DNA from: Bacteroidaceae bacterium
Lineage (GTDB): Bacteria > Bacteroidota > Bacteroidia > Bacteroidales > Bacteroidaceae
Length of the DNA: 39,206 nucleotides
Direction: 5' to 3'
NCBI GenBank assembly: GCA_017622495.1
Contig: JAGAQY010000037.1
Location: 1-39,206, forward strand
Position numbers and translations under genes: made by a program. The notes under the pieces were generated by a model. The model was given only the letters and a program-made list of their open reading frames with translations, did not search any database and had not been told where the DNA came from. Shown in pieces: positions 1 to 8,112 of this stretch. How positions within the stretch are numbered: the first letter of the stretch is position 1; each line of letters opens with the position of its first letter.

Positions 1-36
1 AACTTTCAATTATTAATTTTCAATTTTCAATTCACA

Positions 37-159
37 TGCCAAGGGGTTGCCAAGGGGTCGTGGATGTGGATTATTGTACACACGGCGTATTGTAACTATC
101 AGATTTTTAATTCTCAATTCTCAATTATGAATTATCAATTGTCTTTTCTGCCAAGGGGT
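37..159. repeat. Three copies of TGCCAAGGGGT near TCAATT tracts
   Basis: TGCCAAGGGGT occurs at 37-47 and 48-58 in direct tandem, and again at 149-159. The first and third copies each follow a tract of TCAATT or AATTATGA heptamers, which suggests that a unit of about 110 bp was duplicated and then diverged. Similar AATTATGA tracts recur at 16557-16588. No function is evident. Confidence 0.75.
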
Positions 160-202
160 AGATGAGAAATCCTTATAGAGAGATATCGGTGGCTTGCACA
201 TC

Positions 203-230
203 GCATCAACTACTTTTTTGCGGTTGATGC
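203..230. other. Inverted repeat GCATCAAC / GTTGATGC
   Basis: Arms at 203-210 and 223-230 are perfect 8-bp complements around a 12-nt T-rich loop. The element lies immediately before the 22-bp direct repeats. It could form a hairpin or be an operator; the sequence does not decide. Confidence 0.5.
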
Positions 231-234
231 ATGT

Positions 235-278
235 AATGAAATCGGTACAAACACACAATGAAATCGGTACATGCATGT
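235..278 (+). repeat. Two tandem 22-bp units starting AATGAAATCGGTACA
   Basis: Units start at 235 and 257, with the first 15 bases identical. The second unit runs into a perfect 18-bp palindrome, CGGTACATGCATGTACCG (265-282). A second unrelated pair with the same 22-bp period follows at 308-351. Equal spacing of about two helical turns suggests protein-binding sites or iteron-like repeats, but only two copies of each exist. Confidence 0.7.
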
Positions 279-282
279 ACCG
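265..282. promoter_or_regulatory. 18-bp perfect palindrome, candidate operator
   Basis: CGGTACATGCATGTACCG is its own reverse complement over 18 bases. Its left half repeats the CGGTACA found 22 bp upstream (243-249), so a dimeric protein could bind here with a half-site upstream. There is no gene close enough on the plus strand to name a target. Confidence 0.4.
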
Positions 283-292
283 CGCGAAACGC

Positions 293-351
293 AAGGCTCC
301 GTCAATTCTAACGGAGCCTTTCAATAAAACTAACGGAGCCTTTTGTCAGGA
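293..351 (+). repeat. Hairpin and two 22-bp units starting CTAACGGAGCCTTT
   Basis: AAGGCTCCGT (293-302) pairs perfectly with ACGGAGCCTT (311-320) across an 8-nt loop. CTAACGGAGCCTTT is repeated at 308-321 and 330-343, exactly 22 bp apart, so the left arm can pair with either copy. The plus-strand form ends in CCTTT or CCTTTT, resembling a weak terminator, but no upstream plus-strand gene is visible. Confidence 0.6.
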
Positions 352-401
352 AAAATCTCTTTGTCTGATTTTACGACTTACAGCACATTCCCTCTCTTAT
401 T

Positions 402-431
402 GTAGGTGCAACAGCTAATGGCTACACCTAC
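402..431. repeat. GTAGGTG / CACCTAC inverted pair
   Basis: GTAGGTG at 402-408 and CACCTAC at 425-431 form an inverted pair. The same heptamer begins the outer arms of the larger palindromic array (482-488 and 645-651), so it seems to be a satellite of that element. Confidence 0.5.
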
Positions 432-475
432 TTCGATGGATTATCACACTTGCAGAAAAGTGTAGTTTCCCATTA

Positions 476-658
476 TTTAGCGTAGGTGTCGGTAATTAGG
501 CTTAACATATTGTATTGCAATAAGATGTTGACCGACACCCCCGTTGCGGGGTATCGGTCGTAGATGAAGGGGCCACCGACACCCCGCAACTGGGGTGTCG
601 GTCGGCAAACAACAGTTATACAGCTTATTACATCCGATTACCGACACCTACAGCTAAA
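476..658. repeat. Nested palindromic array with two mirrored hairpins
   Basis: The outer arms are 15-bp perfect complements (482-496 and 637-651). Beyond one bulged base they continue with TTTAGC/GCTAAA, bounding about 183 bp. Inside are two hairpins: 531-558 (11-bp stem with one mismatch, loop CGTTGC) and 575-602 (perfect 11-bp stem, loop GCAACT). The second is nearly the reverse complement of the first (26 of 28 positions), and their loops are complementary over GTTGC/GCAAC. TATTGCAATA, a perfect palindrome, lies at 512-521. The design resembles a REP/BIME-like or MITE-like element; no RAYT or other transposase is in the window. Confidence 0.75.
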
Positions 659-766
659 AACGAAAAACAAATTCTATCATCGTTTTCGTTAACGTTATCG
701 TTGCAACCCTTTAACCTTTAACCAAACAACGCCGTTGTTCAGTTTTAGTCATCGTTTTCGTACACG

Positions 767-940
767 CTAATCGTGTCCTGCAAAGCAGTCCACCACACAC
801 ATCCCTTCCACATCATCGGCCTGCCCCATCTCCACCATATGGATGGCAGCGAGCTCAGCCTCCTCGGGCGACGATGCTGCAATCTGCAGCACCACCGTCT
901 CACCGAGGTCTGTAGTTATTTGTACGTCGTAGAAGGGCAT
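767..940 (-). CDS. Small acidic hypothetical protein, 57 residues
   Basis: ATG at 938-940 opens a frame of 57 codons ending in TAG at 767-769. The product begins MPFYDVQITTDLGETVVLQI, continues with an SPEEAELAA helix-like stretch, and ends VVDCFAGHD. Alternating hydrophobic beta-like segments around an acidic helix, and a GC-rich third-position bias unlike the AT-rich flank, support real coding. It starts 53 bp after the hsdR stop on the same strand, so it could be the last gene of the restriction operon, or a remnant of an accessory-element gene. I do not recognise the family. Two cysteines are in the C-terminal third. There are no membrane segments or signal peptide. Confidence 0.55.
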   Translation of the reverse strand: MPFYDVQITTDLGETVVLQIAASSPEEAELAAIHMVEMGQADDVEGMCVVDCFAGHD

Positions 941-993
941 GTATGAAGATACTCTAATTGGTGGAGATTATTATCTTTATTCATACGTTACAG

Positions 994-3900
994 CTAGTTG
1001 TTATCAAGATTATAATCCATGTCCCGTTCTGCAGCCATACCATGGTTTTGCGACTCCTTTATACGGCTTGCTTCACGCACCATTGGTGTGTATGCCTTAA
1101 TAATGCGTTGCCAATCCATAATAGACATACCGTAGTAACGTTCACCAAACAATGTCATTACTTCAAGTTGTAGCTCACTATCAGGAGTGGATGCATCCAT
1201 TATCAAACGATTATAAATATGATTACGTACATCTCTGTCATCTTCGATATATTCCAGTTTACCATTGCTGAATGTATATACTTCTGTTGTATCGCCCAAC
1301 ATCTTCATGATGACTGTACGGAACCCATCCTTGAATCCTTCATTTTGATAACTCTTGTATAGCGACATATCACTTTGACGCATTTTTCTCACCGCATTGT
1401 CAATAATCCTGTTCATAGCAGTATTTACAGCCTGTTGGTCAGGATTACCTATTACCAATTCTTGATAGTCTTTATCCTGAGCTACTGTTTTTGCCACTTT
1501 CAAGAACTTGGCCTTCTGCTCGTCAGGTGTAGCATCCCATCCATCAAAGTATTTATTATTAAACTCTGTAAGGATTACATCAAGTGGGTCTTTTCCTTCG
1601 TCATTACCACCACTTACCATTACAGGTTTGTTAGGATCCAATACAGTTTCATCTGCATCCAAATCAATCGTTTCGTTCAATGCCGTACGTCGCAAACCAT
1701 AGGTGTTCAAGTCAACAACATCGAAAAGTTCTTTAATGTCTTCTCCTTTTGAATCCACATAAAGATCAGGGATTAAATACCGGAGATACCAAAACAACTT
1801 TTCCCATTCTGCCACTTCATAGTCAAGAATAGCAGCAACACGTGAATATATTCGTACAAATTGCTTGCATTTCATCTTGAAATCCACTTTGCCGTTTTCG
1901 GCCCATTCAATCTCATTATTGAATCGTTGTGCAGCTTCGTCCAATATAGGAGCCCAACGGTCGGCATCTGCATGGTGAAAATACAAATCTGCAAATACAT
2001 CCACCTCTTCCTTCTCAAACACGCCAAATTGCAACAAGGTGGTTCTCAGTTGATGAAGTACATTGACATCTGTTGCTCCCGATAGCGTGGTTACGGTAAA
2101 GAATTGGTTGAAAGCCTCCTTCATACCCTCTGCAGTATTGTAGAAATCCAAGATAAAGAGGTCTTCGCTCAGCTTACCCAGGTCTGGTGCTGCACGGTTC
2201 AGTCGCGACAAAGTCTGTACCGCCAATACGCCATCCAATGGTTTGTCAATATACATCGCACACAGTTTGGGTTGGTCAAATCCCGTCAAGTATTTGTTGG
2301 CCACTACCAATATGCGATTTTCATCTTTCTCAAACTCATCGGCAGTTTGTGATTCGGAGAATCCATTCAAACCAGCCTCAGTGTACTCCTTGCCATCTAT
2401 TTCTTTAGTTCCTGAGAAGGCTATCAGTATATTGTATGGCAGGTTCTTGTCGCTCGCTATCTTTTGTAATGCTGTATAATAGTGTATAGCACACTCTATA
2501 TCTTTGGTTACAATCATAGCCTTGGCCTTTCCATTGAGCTTGTGATTACGATATACCTTGGCATCGAAATGGTTGAGCATGATATCGGCTTTTGCAGCTA
2601 TGGTCTTTGGCTCTCGCTCTACCAGTTTGCGTAGCAGTTTTTGTGCCTTTTTATTATTATACTGAGGATTATCCTCTATGCTTTTTGTCAGTTCGTAGTA
2701 GCTCTTGTATGTTGTATAGTTGGTCAATACATGCAATATGAATCCCTCTTCTATAGCTTGCTTCATACTATACAGATGATAGGGATAATATTTCCCTGTG
2801 GTTTCATCTTTAGTGCCGAAACGCTCGAGAGTTTCTTTCTTGGGTGTAGCAGTGAATGCAAAATAAGAGCAATTGCTACTCATCTTGCGCTCTTTCATCA
2901 GTTTCATAATGAGGTCATTGGTCTCATCGCTGCTATCACCACCTTTCTGCACGGCAACATTTAATTTGTCGGCAGCAATACCCGATTGTGAGCTATGTGC
3001 CTCGTCAATTACGACAGCAAAGTTACGGTCGCTCACGTTGCTTATCACATCACACATGAAAGGAAATTTTTGAATCGTGGTGATAATAATACGCTTTCCA
3101 TCCTCTATATGCTGTCGTAGTCCTGTGCGGTTTTGATTATTGCCACTGTCGGCACAGTCGGCATGAGCAATTATTTTCTCGCTCTGCCCGAAAGCTCTGA
3201 TATTCTCTGTTATCTGTTTGTCGAGCAACTTACGGTCGGTTACCACAATTACAGAGTTGAACAATGGCACATCTGTACCCTTGGCACGTACAGCATGTTC
3301 GGTATCTGGGCATGTTTTAATCAACTTAAATGCCAGCCATGTCAGCGAATTTGACTTACCCGAACCTGCTGAATGTTCTACCAGATAGGTTTTACCCACA
3401 CCAGTGCTTGCCACATCGGCAACCAATGTGTTGACCACATCCAACTGGTGATAACGAGGGAATATCAGTTTCTTTACATTCTTCATTATGTGAGGAACCT
3501 TCTTCTTCGTCTTGGCTTCTCCATAATCAAAAAGCACATAGTTCATGATAATTTCGGCTACCATGTCCTTCTGTAGGATCTGCTCCCATAAGTATGCCGT
3601 CTTGTATCCTCCATCAGGATTGACAGGATTTCCGGCACCTTGTCCACCAGGCAACCCCTTATTGAAAGGCATGAAATAGGTCTTCTCCAATGCTAACTTG
3701 GTAGTGAAGAACACCTCATTCTTATCTACCACAAAGTGAGCCAAGCAACGTCCAAAACTCAGCAATACATCTTTAGGGTTACGCTTTGCCGATTTATATT
3801 GCTCTATTCCATCCTTACGTGCCGTCTGGTGTGTCCAAGGATTCTTCAGCTCGAAGGTAAACAGAGGTATACCGTTCACAAACAATGCCATATCCAACTC

Positions 3901-4371
3901 TTCGCCCGGATGCAATATTGAGAATGTCTGTTGGCGAGTTAGTGAGAATTGGTTTTGTCGGTATTTATCCCACGACGCTTTACTATCGGCTGGCGTTGGT
4001 TTGGGATAGAATAGGGTGAGTTTCAAGTTTTGTACTTCTACCGCATTCTTCAATACATGAATCACGCCGAATGTCTCTATATTCTTTGCTATTTGTCGTG
4101 TGACCTCGGTCTTCAAGTCTGCTCCTACATACTTGGCCAATTCCTCTTGTTGGGTAGATTCCAAGAACGACCACAAGCGGCGGGTATCCAACGCTAACTT
4201 CTTGTCCATATCCTTGGGTACTCCCCAATAATACTGACGTTCATCTGGACGTTGGGCATTCACTTCTGTACACCCTGCAGCTTTACGTTCTTCAAGTGTA
4301 GTCCCTACGAGCGCTTTTTCTATCAGATGCTCAAAAGCCTGTTCGTTGGTTTTGTTGGAATATATATACAT
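994..4371 (-). CDS. hsdR: Type I restriction endonuclease subunit R (HsdR)
   Basis: This is the motor and nuclease subunit of a type I restriction complex; it translocates DNA with ATP and cuts non-methylated DNA far from the recognition site. At 1125 residues it is of usual length. The N-terminal PD-(D/E)XK nuclease is visible as D160 followed by E174-L-K176. A Q-like motif (about 306-313), Walker A AGSGKSN (335-341), DEAH box (456-459), motif III FTATP (506-510) and a late SRLNRAAP motif complete the SF2 helicase. All catalytic motifs are intact, so restriction should be functional. It is the last large gene of the operon, 9 bp after the HEPN gene. The start MYIYSNKTNEQAFE matches normal HsdR N-termini. 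Confidence 0.96.
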   Translation of the reverse strand: MYIYSNKTNEQAFEHLIEKALVGTTLEERKAAGCTEVNAQRPDERQYYWGVPKDMDKKLALDTRRLWSFLESTQQEELAKYVGADLKTEVTRQIAKNIETFGVIHVLKNAVEVQNLKLTLFYPKPTPADSKASWDKYRQNQFSLTRQQTFSILHPGEELDMALFVNGIPLFTFELKNPWTHQTARKDGIEQYKSAKRNPKDVLLSFGRCLAHFVVDKNEVFFTTKLALEKTYFMPFNKGLPGGQGAGNPVNPDGGYKTAYLWEQILQKDMVAEIIMNYVLFDYGEAKTKKKVPHIMKNVKKLIFPRYHQLDVVNTLVADVASTGVGKTYLVEHSAGSGKSNSLTWLAFKLIKTCPDTEHAVRAKGTDVPLFNSVIVVTDRKLLDKQITENIRAFGQSEKIIAHADCADSGNNQNRTGLRQHIEDGKRIIITTIQKFPFMCDVISNVSDRNFAVVIDEAHSSQSGIAADKLNVAVQKGGDSSDETNDLIMKLMKERKMSSNCSYFAFTATPKKETLERFGTKDETTGKYYPYHLYSMKQAIEEGFILHVLTNYTTYKSYYELTKSIEDNPQYNNKKAQKLLRKLVEREPKTIAAKADIMLNHFDAKVYRNHKLNGKAKAMIVTKDIECAIHYYTALQKIASDKNLPYNILIAFSGTKEIDGKEYTEAGLNGFSESQTADEFEKDENRILVVANKYLTGFDQPKLCAMYIDKPLDGVLAVQTLSRLNRAAPDLGKLSEDLFILDFYNTAEGMKEAFNQFFTVTTLSGATDVNVLHQLRTTLLQFGVFEKEEVDVFADLYFHHADADRWAPILDEAAQRFNNEIEWAENGKVDFKMKCKQFVRIYSRVAAILDYEVAEWEKLFWYLRYLIPDLYVDSKGEDIKELFDVVDLNTYGLRRTALNETIDLDADETVLDPNKPVMVSGGNDEGKDPLDVILTEFNNKYFDGWDATPDEQKAKFLKVAKTVAQDKDYQELVIGNPDQQAVNTAMNRIIDNAVRKMRQSDMSLYKSYQNEGFKDGFRTVIMKMLGDTTEVYTFSNGKLEYIEDDRDVRNHIYNRLIMDASTPDSELQLEVMTLFGERYYGMSIMDWQRIIKAYTPMVREASRIKESQNHGMAAERDMDYNLDNN

Positions 4372-4380
4372 AACTTTACC

Positions 4381-5667
4381 TTAATCAAATGAAAGTGAAT
4401 TAACCATAGCATCAATAGGAGATTGATTGCAACAGATGTTTATCTCTTCGCTTGTCAATCCCATCATATTCAGCAGGCAACAGGTCAATAGAATCTTGCA
4501 CTTCTCGGTCAGTCGATAAAGCCTGCCACCCTTAACAGCTTTAGATTCTTCATCGTCAGGATATAAATGAGAATACTTGTTGCGGGAGTCAGTTAATACC
4601 GCTGGATCTATTTTACAGTTGCGTATTACATCGACCTCCTCAAATGCTTTCAGCAAAGCATCCATCTGCTCTTTGTATTGTCTTACATCTCTACCATCTT
4701 TCTTGTTCATAAACCGCTTATGATAGCCATCCAGTGCTTGTGCTATGATTAAGAAATCAGGCACGTCAAATGAACTGTTCTTTCCGAGCGAGTCAATCAA
4801 ATACCCACTAATGGGTGATACTTTATCAAAGTTGTCGTGCCACGTACGCAGCATAGAAGGGATTTTGCTTTGTAGCTGGTCAAATTTTATCAAGGATACC
4901 GCTGCAGGAGCAACTGATTCTCCTTTCTTAAACAACAACTCTAGTTTATTATTGGTATCTTTCGTGTAGAATACTACTTCAGACGGATTTTGTTCACAAT
5001 ACAATGCGATAGACAAGAACTGAGAAAACTCGCCAATCTGCCCAAGACATTCACGAACAGAGATACCCTCAGGAGCATCTATCATAAACTTCGTATCCTG
5101 AGTAATATTCAGTTCATATCTTGTAAAGTTTAATGTATACCAATCTCTCAATTTCCACTCTATACCTTTATCGACAGACTGTTCTGTCAGATATCCTTCC
5201 TTGTATATATCTGTAAGTGTATAATGATAGTTGTCTGATTCATCCCGTCTTCTTAATTTGCTACGGAACGCCCAATTTCTCAGATAAGGAAATGATACGA
5301 TGCATTTACTGAAATGGGCATCATCCATAGATATCACATGCTCACCTACAAGAATCATGCTTACCACAAAGGTTGTTTTCGAGAAGTCACCTAAACGCTG
5401 CTCTCGCATCCAGACATTAAACAATGTAAAGGTGTGTCCATTGGCATCCCTTCCCCATATCACGGGATTATGAGCAAACTGTTTTGAATGAAAATGACTT
5501 GGCACATGATAAAGTTCCAGTATCGTATCCTCGTTATCATGATATGTCAATGTACCCGTATATCGTGCTTCCATGCCTTTATGCACCATCGGGTATATAC
5601 CATAATTATCAGGATGGACTTCTGCAGGAATCCACCATTCGCCGTGATATGGTTGAGAGTTTTTCAT
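4381..5667 (-). CDS. ApeA-like HEPN domain protein embedded in hsd operon
   Basis: The 428-residue protein has an N-terminal half resembling the ApeA N-terminal domain (GEWWIPAE near residues 9-16, GTLTYHD near 38-44, then a beta-rich region to about 250). Its C-terminal helical half carries the HEPN signature R362-N-K-Y-S-H367, the R-x4-H pair that forms the RNase site in HEPN toxins, preceded by helix FLIIAQALDGYHKRF (305-319). ApeA is a known single-gene anti-phage protein acting by abortive infection, probably through RNA cleavage. Here it sits between hsdS (6-bp gap) and hsdR (9-bp gap), so it must be cotranscribed with a full type I system. This position is where prrC-type anticodon nucleases occur in other hsd loci. 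The RNase role and any control by the Hsd complex are inferred. There is no transmembrane segment. Confidence 0.8.
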   Translation of the reverse strand: MKNSQPYHGEWWIPAEVHPDNYGIYPMVHKGMEARYTGTLTYHDNEDTILELYHVPSHFHSKQFAHNPVIWGRDANGHTFTLFNVWMREQRLGDFSKTTFVVSMILVGEHVISMDDAHFSKCIVSFPYLRNWAFRSKLRRRDESDNYHYTLTDIYKEGYLTEQSVDKGIEWKLRDWYTLNFTRYELNITQDTKFMIDAPEGISVRECLGQIGEFSQFLSIALYCEQNPSEVVFYTKDTNNKLELLFKKGESVAPAAVSLIKFDQLQSKIPSMLRTWHDNFDKVSPISGYLIDSLGKNSSFDVPDFLIIAQALDGYHKRFMNKKDGRDVRQYKEQMDALLKAFEEVDVIRNCKIDPAVLTDSRNKYSHLYPDDEESKAVKGGRLYRLTEKCKILLTCCLLNMMGLTSEEINICCNQSPIDAMVNSLSFD

Positions 5668-5673
5668 TGAGGT

Positions 5674-6963
5674 TTATACAACTTTTACTTTACCCGTTAC
5701 TACGTCATTAATGATTATTTGTTTACGTTCTTGAAGAAGAGTGATTTGATTAGTTACACAATCAAGTGTTTCCTTTATTTCATCTATCTTTTTATCAATA
5801 AAATCTGCTATTTCTACTTGTTCTTTTAATGTTGGTAAAACAATAAAAATATTTTTTATAGTATCTTGATTCAAATTAGGATCTTTCCTTGTACTTGCTG
5901 CAAACTTCATCCAAATAGGATGAATTGATTGAAGATAATAAAATACATATTGAGGAAAAATGTTTTGATAGCAATTAATTGAACATATAGCTTGATTTAT
6001 CGTGGCTTCTACTCCTAAAATTCCAAGCTTTCCGAAAGAACCCATACCGCCATACATTGAAATAAGAACGGTATCCTTAGGTAATAAAGGACAGCTTGCA
6101 CTTTTTATTTCTGTTAAAGATAAACACTCAGTTGTATCATATACCTTACTATTGGCCAAATCAGTTGTTCTTACCCATTTTATATTAGAAAGAGGATTCT
6201 CTTTTCCTAAGATAGTTTTTGGAGTAGAACCACTATTTGTTTTTGAACAATATTTTAATTTTCTCACTTTCCAATGCTCAGGTATCTCCCCAATCCATTC
6301 CACTCCACTATCTTTCATTTTTACATTAGGGTCAAGTCCTTTGGTTACGGCATTATTGATAATAATCTGCTTACGTTCGTTAAGTAGCTCTATCATCCTT
6401 TGTTGCTGAGCTATGGCAGCATCAATTTTTGATGTCGCTTCATCAAGATATGTTGCTATGGCTTCTTGCTCATCTAAAGTAGGAACAGGAATTTTATAAG
6501 CCATGAAAGAATCAAAAGGCACAGTTTTTCTTAATCCCTTATAATAAGGCTTCAATCTCTTTGCATCATCAATATACAAAAAGTAGTAGGTTAAAAAACG
6601 GTCAGTCAGTTTGGAATTCTTCCGATTAAACACATCATAAGCTCCTGTAATCATTCCATCATAAGGTGAAATTCCTACCGCTCGAGGGGTCTCTTCATTA
6701 TCAAAGTTACAAAAAATAAAGTCATTTTGTTGTACTTTTTGATAAGTTACGAATGATGCAGGAAATTTACCCTCAGGGTTCTCCATATCTCTTTTAATAA
6801 CCCCTTTTAATGTCAAGGATAATAAATCATATAGTCTAAATTTACTTCCAACTATATCCTTTTTATATCTCAAGATATGCTTTAGAGCTAACATTTTCCA
6901 ATGACTCGGAATCTCCCCCAGCCATTTCACGCCACTATCCTTATATTCATTATATCGTTGCAT
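5674..6963 (-). CDS. hsdS: Type I restriction specificity subunit S (HsdS)
   Basis: HsdS gives DNA recognition to both the methylase (M2S) and the nuclease (R2M2S). The 429 residues show the classic duplicated layout: KDSGVKWLGEIPSHWK (8-23) opens target recognition domain 1, followed by a coiled spacer ending NERKQIIINNAV (195-206). KDSGVEWIGEIPEHWK (217-232) opens domain 2, followed by a second coil ending ERKQIIINDVVTGKVKVV. The two half-sequences imply a bipartite target. The recognition domains are AT-rich compared with the rest of the operon, as expected where they are exchanged by recombination between the conserved repeats. The gap to the upstream nuclease gene is 3 bp. No second or inverted hsdS is in this window. 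Confidence 0.95.
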   Translation of the reverse strand: MQRYNEYKDSGVKWLGEIPSHWKMLALKHILRYKKDIVGSKFRLYDLLSLTLKGVIKRDMENPEGKFPASFVTYQKVQQNDFIFCNFDNEETPRAVGISPYDGMITGAYDVFNRKNSKLTDRFLTYYFLYIDDAKRLKPYYKGLRKTVPFDSFMAYKIPVPTLDEQEAIATYLDEATSKIDAAIAQQQRMIELLNERKQIIINNAVTKGLDPNVKMKDSGVEWIGEIPEHWKVRKLKYCSKTNSGSTPKTILGKENPLSNIKWVRTTDLANSKVYDTTECLSLTEIKSASCPLLPKDTVLISMYGGMGSFGKLGILGVEATINQAICSINCYQNIFPQYVFYYLQSIHPIWMKFAASTRKDPNLNQDTIKNIFIVLPTLKEQVEIADFIDKKIDEIKETLDCVTNQITLLQERKQIIINDVVTGKVKVV

Positions 6964-6966
6964 CTG

Positions 6967-8112
6967 TTATTCTCCTTTCTGTTGCAAACGGAAGAACTCC
7001 TTCTGATTCTCTATCTCGCGACGAAGCTCGTCTTGAGTTGGCATATAGGTAAGGTATTTGGCTGCGAAGAGTTGGTCGTTTCCGTTTAGCACTGAGTAGT
7101 GGGCTACATCTTCGTCTGTCTCGGCACAAAGCAGCATGCCTATGGTAGGATTATGTCCATCGGGGCGTACCAGTTCGTCGTACATCTTCACATACATGTC
7201 CATTTGGCCTACGTCCTGATAGCGCAGCTTAGTTGTCTTCAAATCAATGAGTACAAAGCAGCGAAGATGGTAGTTGTAGAATACGAGGTCGATATAGTAG
7301 TCTTCCTTTTCTGTATGTATATGTTTCTGACGGTCAACAAAGGCAAAACCTTTTCCAAGTTCCATGAGAAATGGAATTAGATGGTCAATGATGCTTTGCT
7401 CCAAACTGCTTTCCGTATAGTTTATGTTGTTTTTGAATCCTAAAAATTCGGCAATTACGGGATTCTTCATAAACTCCAATTTGTCTTGCAACGGAGTTGT
7501 CAGTCGCAGCATCTCATCACGTACGATCGCTTTGTCTTGCGACAGGAGCAGTCGATGATAATATTGTGATGCCACATTACGCTGGAGTGTTCGGGTACTC
7601 CACATTTCGTTGGCAGCCTCTTGCTCGTACCATGCTCGGGCCTCGGCATTGTTTTCCTGTAGAATAATGCTATAATGCGTCCACGAAAGTCGTAAGGCAT
7701 GCAAAGGAATTAAATTGCTATAGATATCGGATTCTTGAAATAGTCCCATCGCTGCTGATACAATCTCAGATTGTCCCGTCGGTGATGGGACAATGTCAGA
7801 GTTGCCACCTACAAGCTGGAAGAGCTGAGGAAAGGACTTGTAGAAAGATATAAACCGATAAAGGTTGTTGCGAGAATAGCCACTACCAAATCTTCCAGTC
7901 AGTTCTTTTGCAAGATTTCTTATGATCTGTTCACCATACTCAGCCCGCTGATCTTGCAGCACTTCATGTTGGATACGCATACCTAAAAGCCAATTGCGCT
8001 TGACCAACGTATCGTTTACAGCCTTGAAGGCAATAGACTTTGCTTGCTCAATGATATAGCATGCATCTTGAAGCAGATGTTCTGATTGGGGTACGATATG
8101 ATTGTTCATCAT
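6967..8112 (-). CDS. YhcG/DUF1016 family PD-(D/E)XK nuclease-like protein
   Basis: The 381-residue protein matches the YhcG family: an N-terminal DUF1016 helical domain (about 10-190, with AEYGEQIIRNLAKELTGRFG and RFISFYKSFPQLFQ) and a C-terminal PD-(D/E)XK domain. Candidate catalytic residues are E238, D275 (YYIDLVFYN), D290-L-K292 (LIDLKT) and Q303 (DVGQMDMYV). The second acidic residue is Asp where many relatives have Glu, which is tolerated in the fold. Such genes often travel with type I restriction loci, but a defined role is not established. It starts inside the last codons of hsdM (4-bp ATGA overlap) and ends 3 bp before hsdS, so it is translationally coupled to both. It may be an accessory nuclease or a Hsd-associated factor. 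Confidence 0.88.
   Translation of the reverse strand: MMNNHIVPQSEHLLQDACYIIEQAKSIAFKAVNDTLVKRNWLLGMRIQHEVLQDQRAEYGEQIIRNLAKELTGRFGSGYSRNNLYRFISFYKSFPQLFQLVGGNSDIVPSPTGQSEIVSAAMGLFQESDIYSNLIPLHALRLSWTHYSIILQENNAEARAWYEQEAANEMWSTRTLQRNVASQYYHRLLLSQDKAIVRDEMLRLTTPLQDKLEFMKNPVIAEFLGFKNNINYTESSLEQSIIDHLIPFLMELGKGFAFVDRQKHIHTEKEDYYIDLVFYNYHLRCFVLIDLKTTKLRYQDVGQMDMYVKMYDELVRPDGHNPTIGMLLCAETDEDVAHYSVLNGNDQLFAAKYLTYMPTQDELRREIENQKEFFRLQQKGE

Larger units (their letters stand above)
1..766. other. Gene-free, repeat-rich left flank of the hsd operon
   Basis: No convincing coding sequence is visible on either strand here; open frames are short and look like chance. The stretch is instead dense in repeats, itemised separately: AT-rich TCAATT tracts and TGCCAAGGGGT copies (1-160), paired 22-bp units (235-351), and a large palindromic array (about 400-660). 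After 660 it is AT-rich with CCTTTAACC-like repeats. The composition is typical of Bacteroidales accessory-region boundaries. Confidence 0.7.

Noticed and set aside
235..351. Regular 22-bp repeats as a CRISPR array
   Set aside because: Only two copies of each unit, units directly adjacent with no unique spacers of 30 bp or more, and no cas genes nearby.
7741..7800. ATTGTCCC/GGGACAAT inverted repeat inside the YhcG gene as a regulatory site
   Set aside because: It is coding sequence in a variable loop (SDIVP...SEIVS) and an 8-bp arm is expected by chance at this length.
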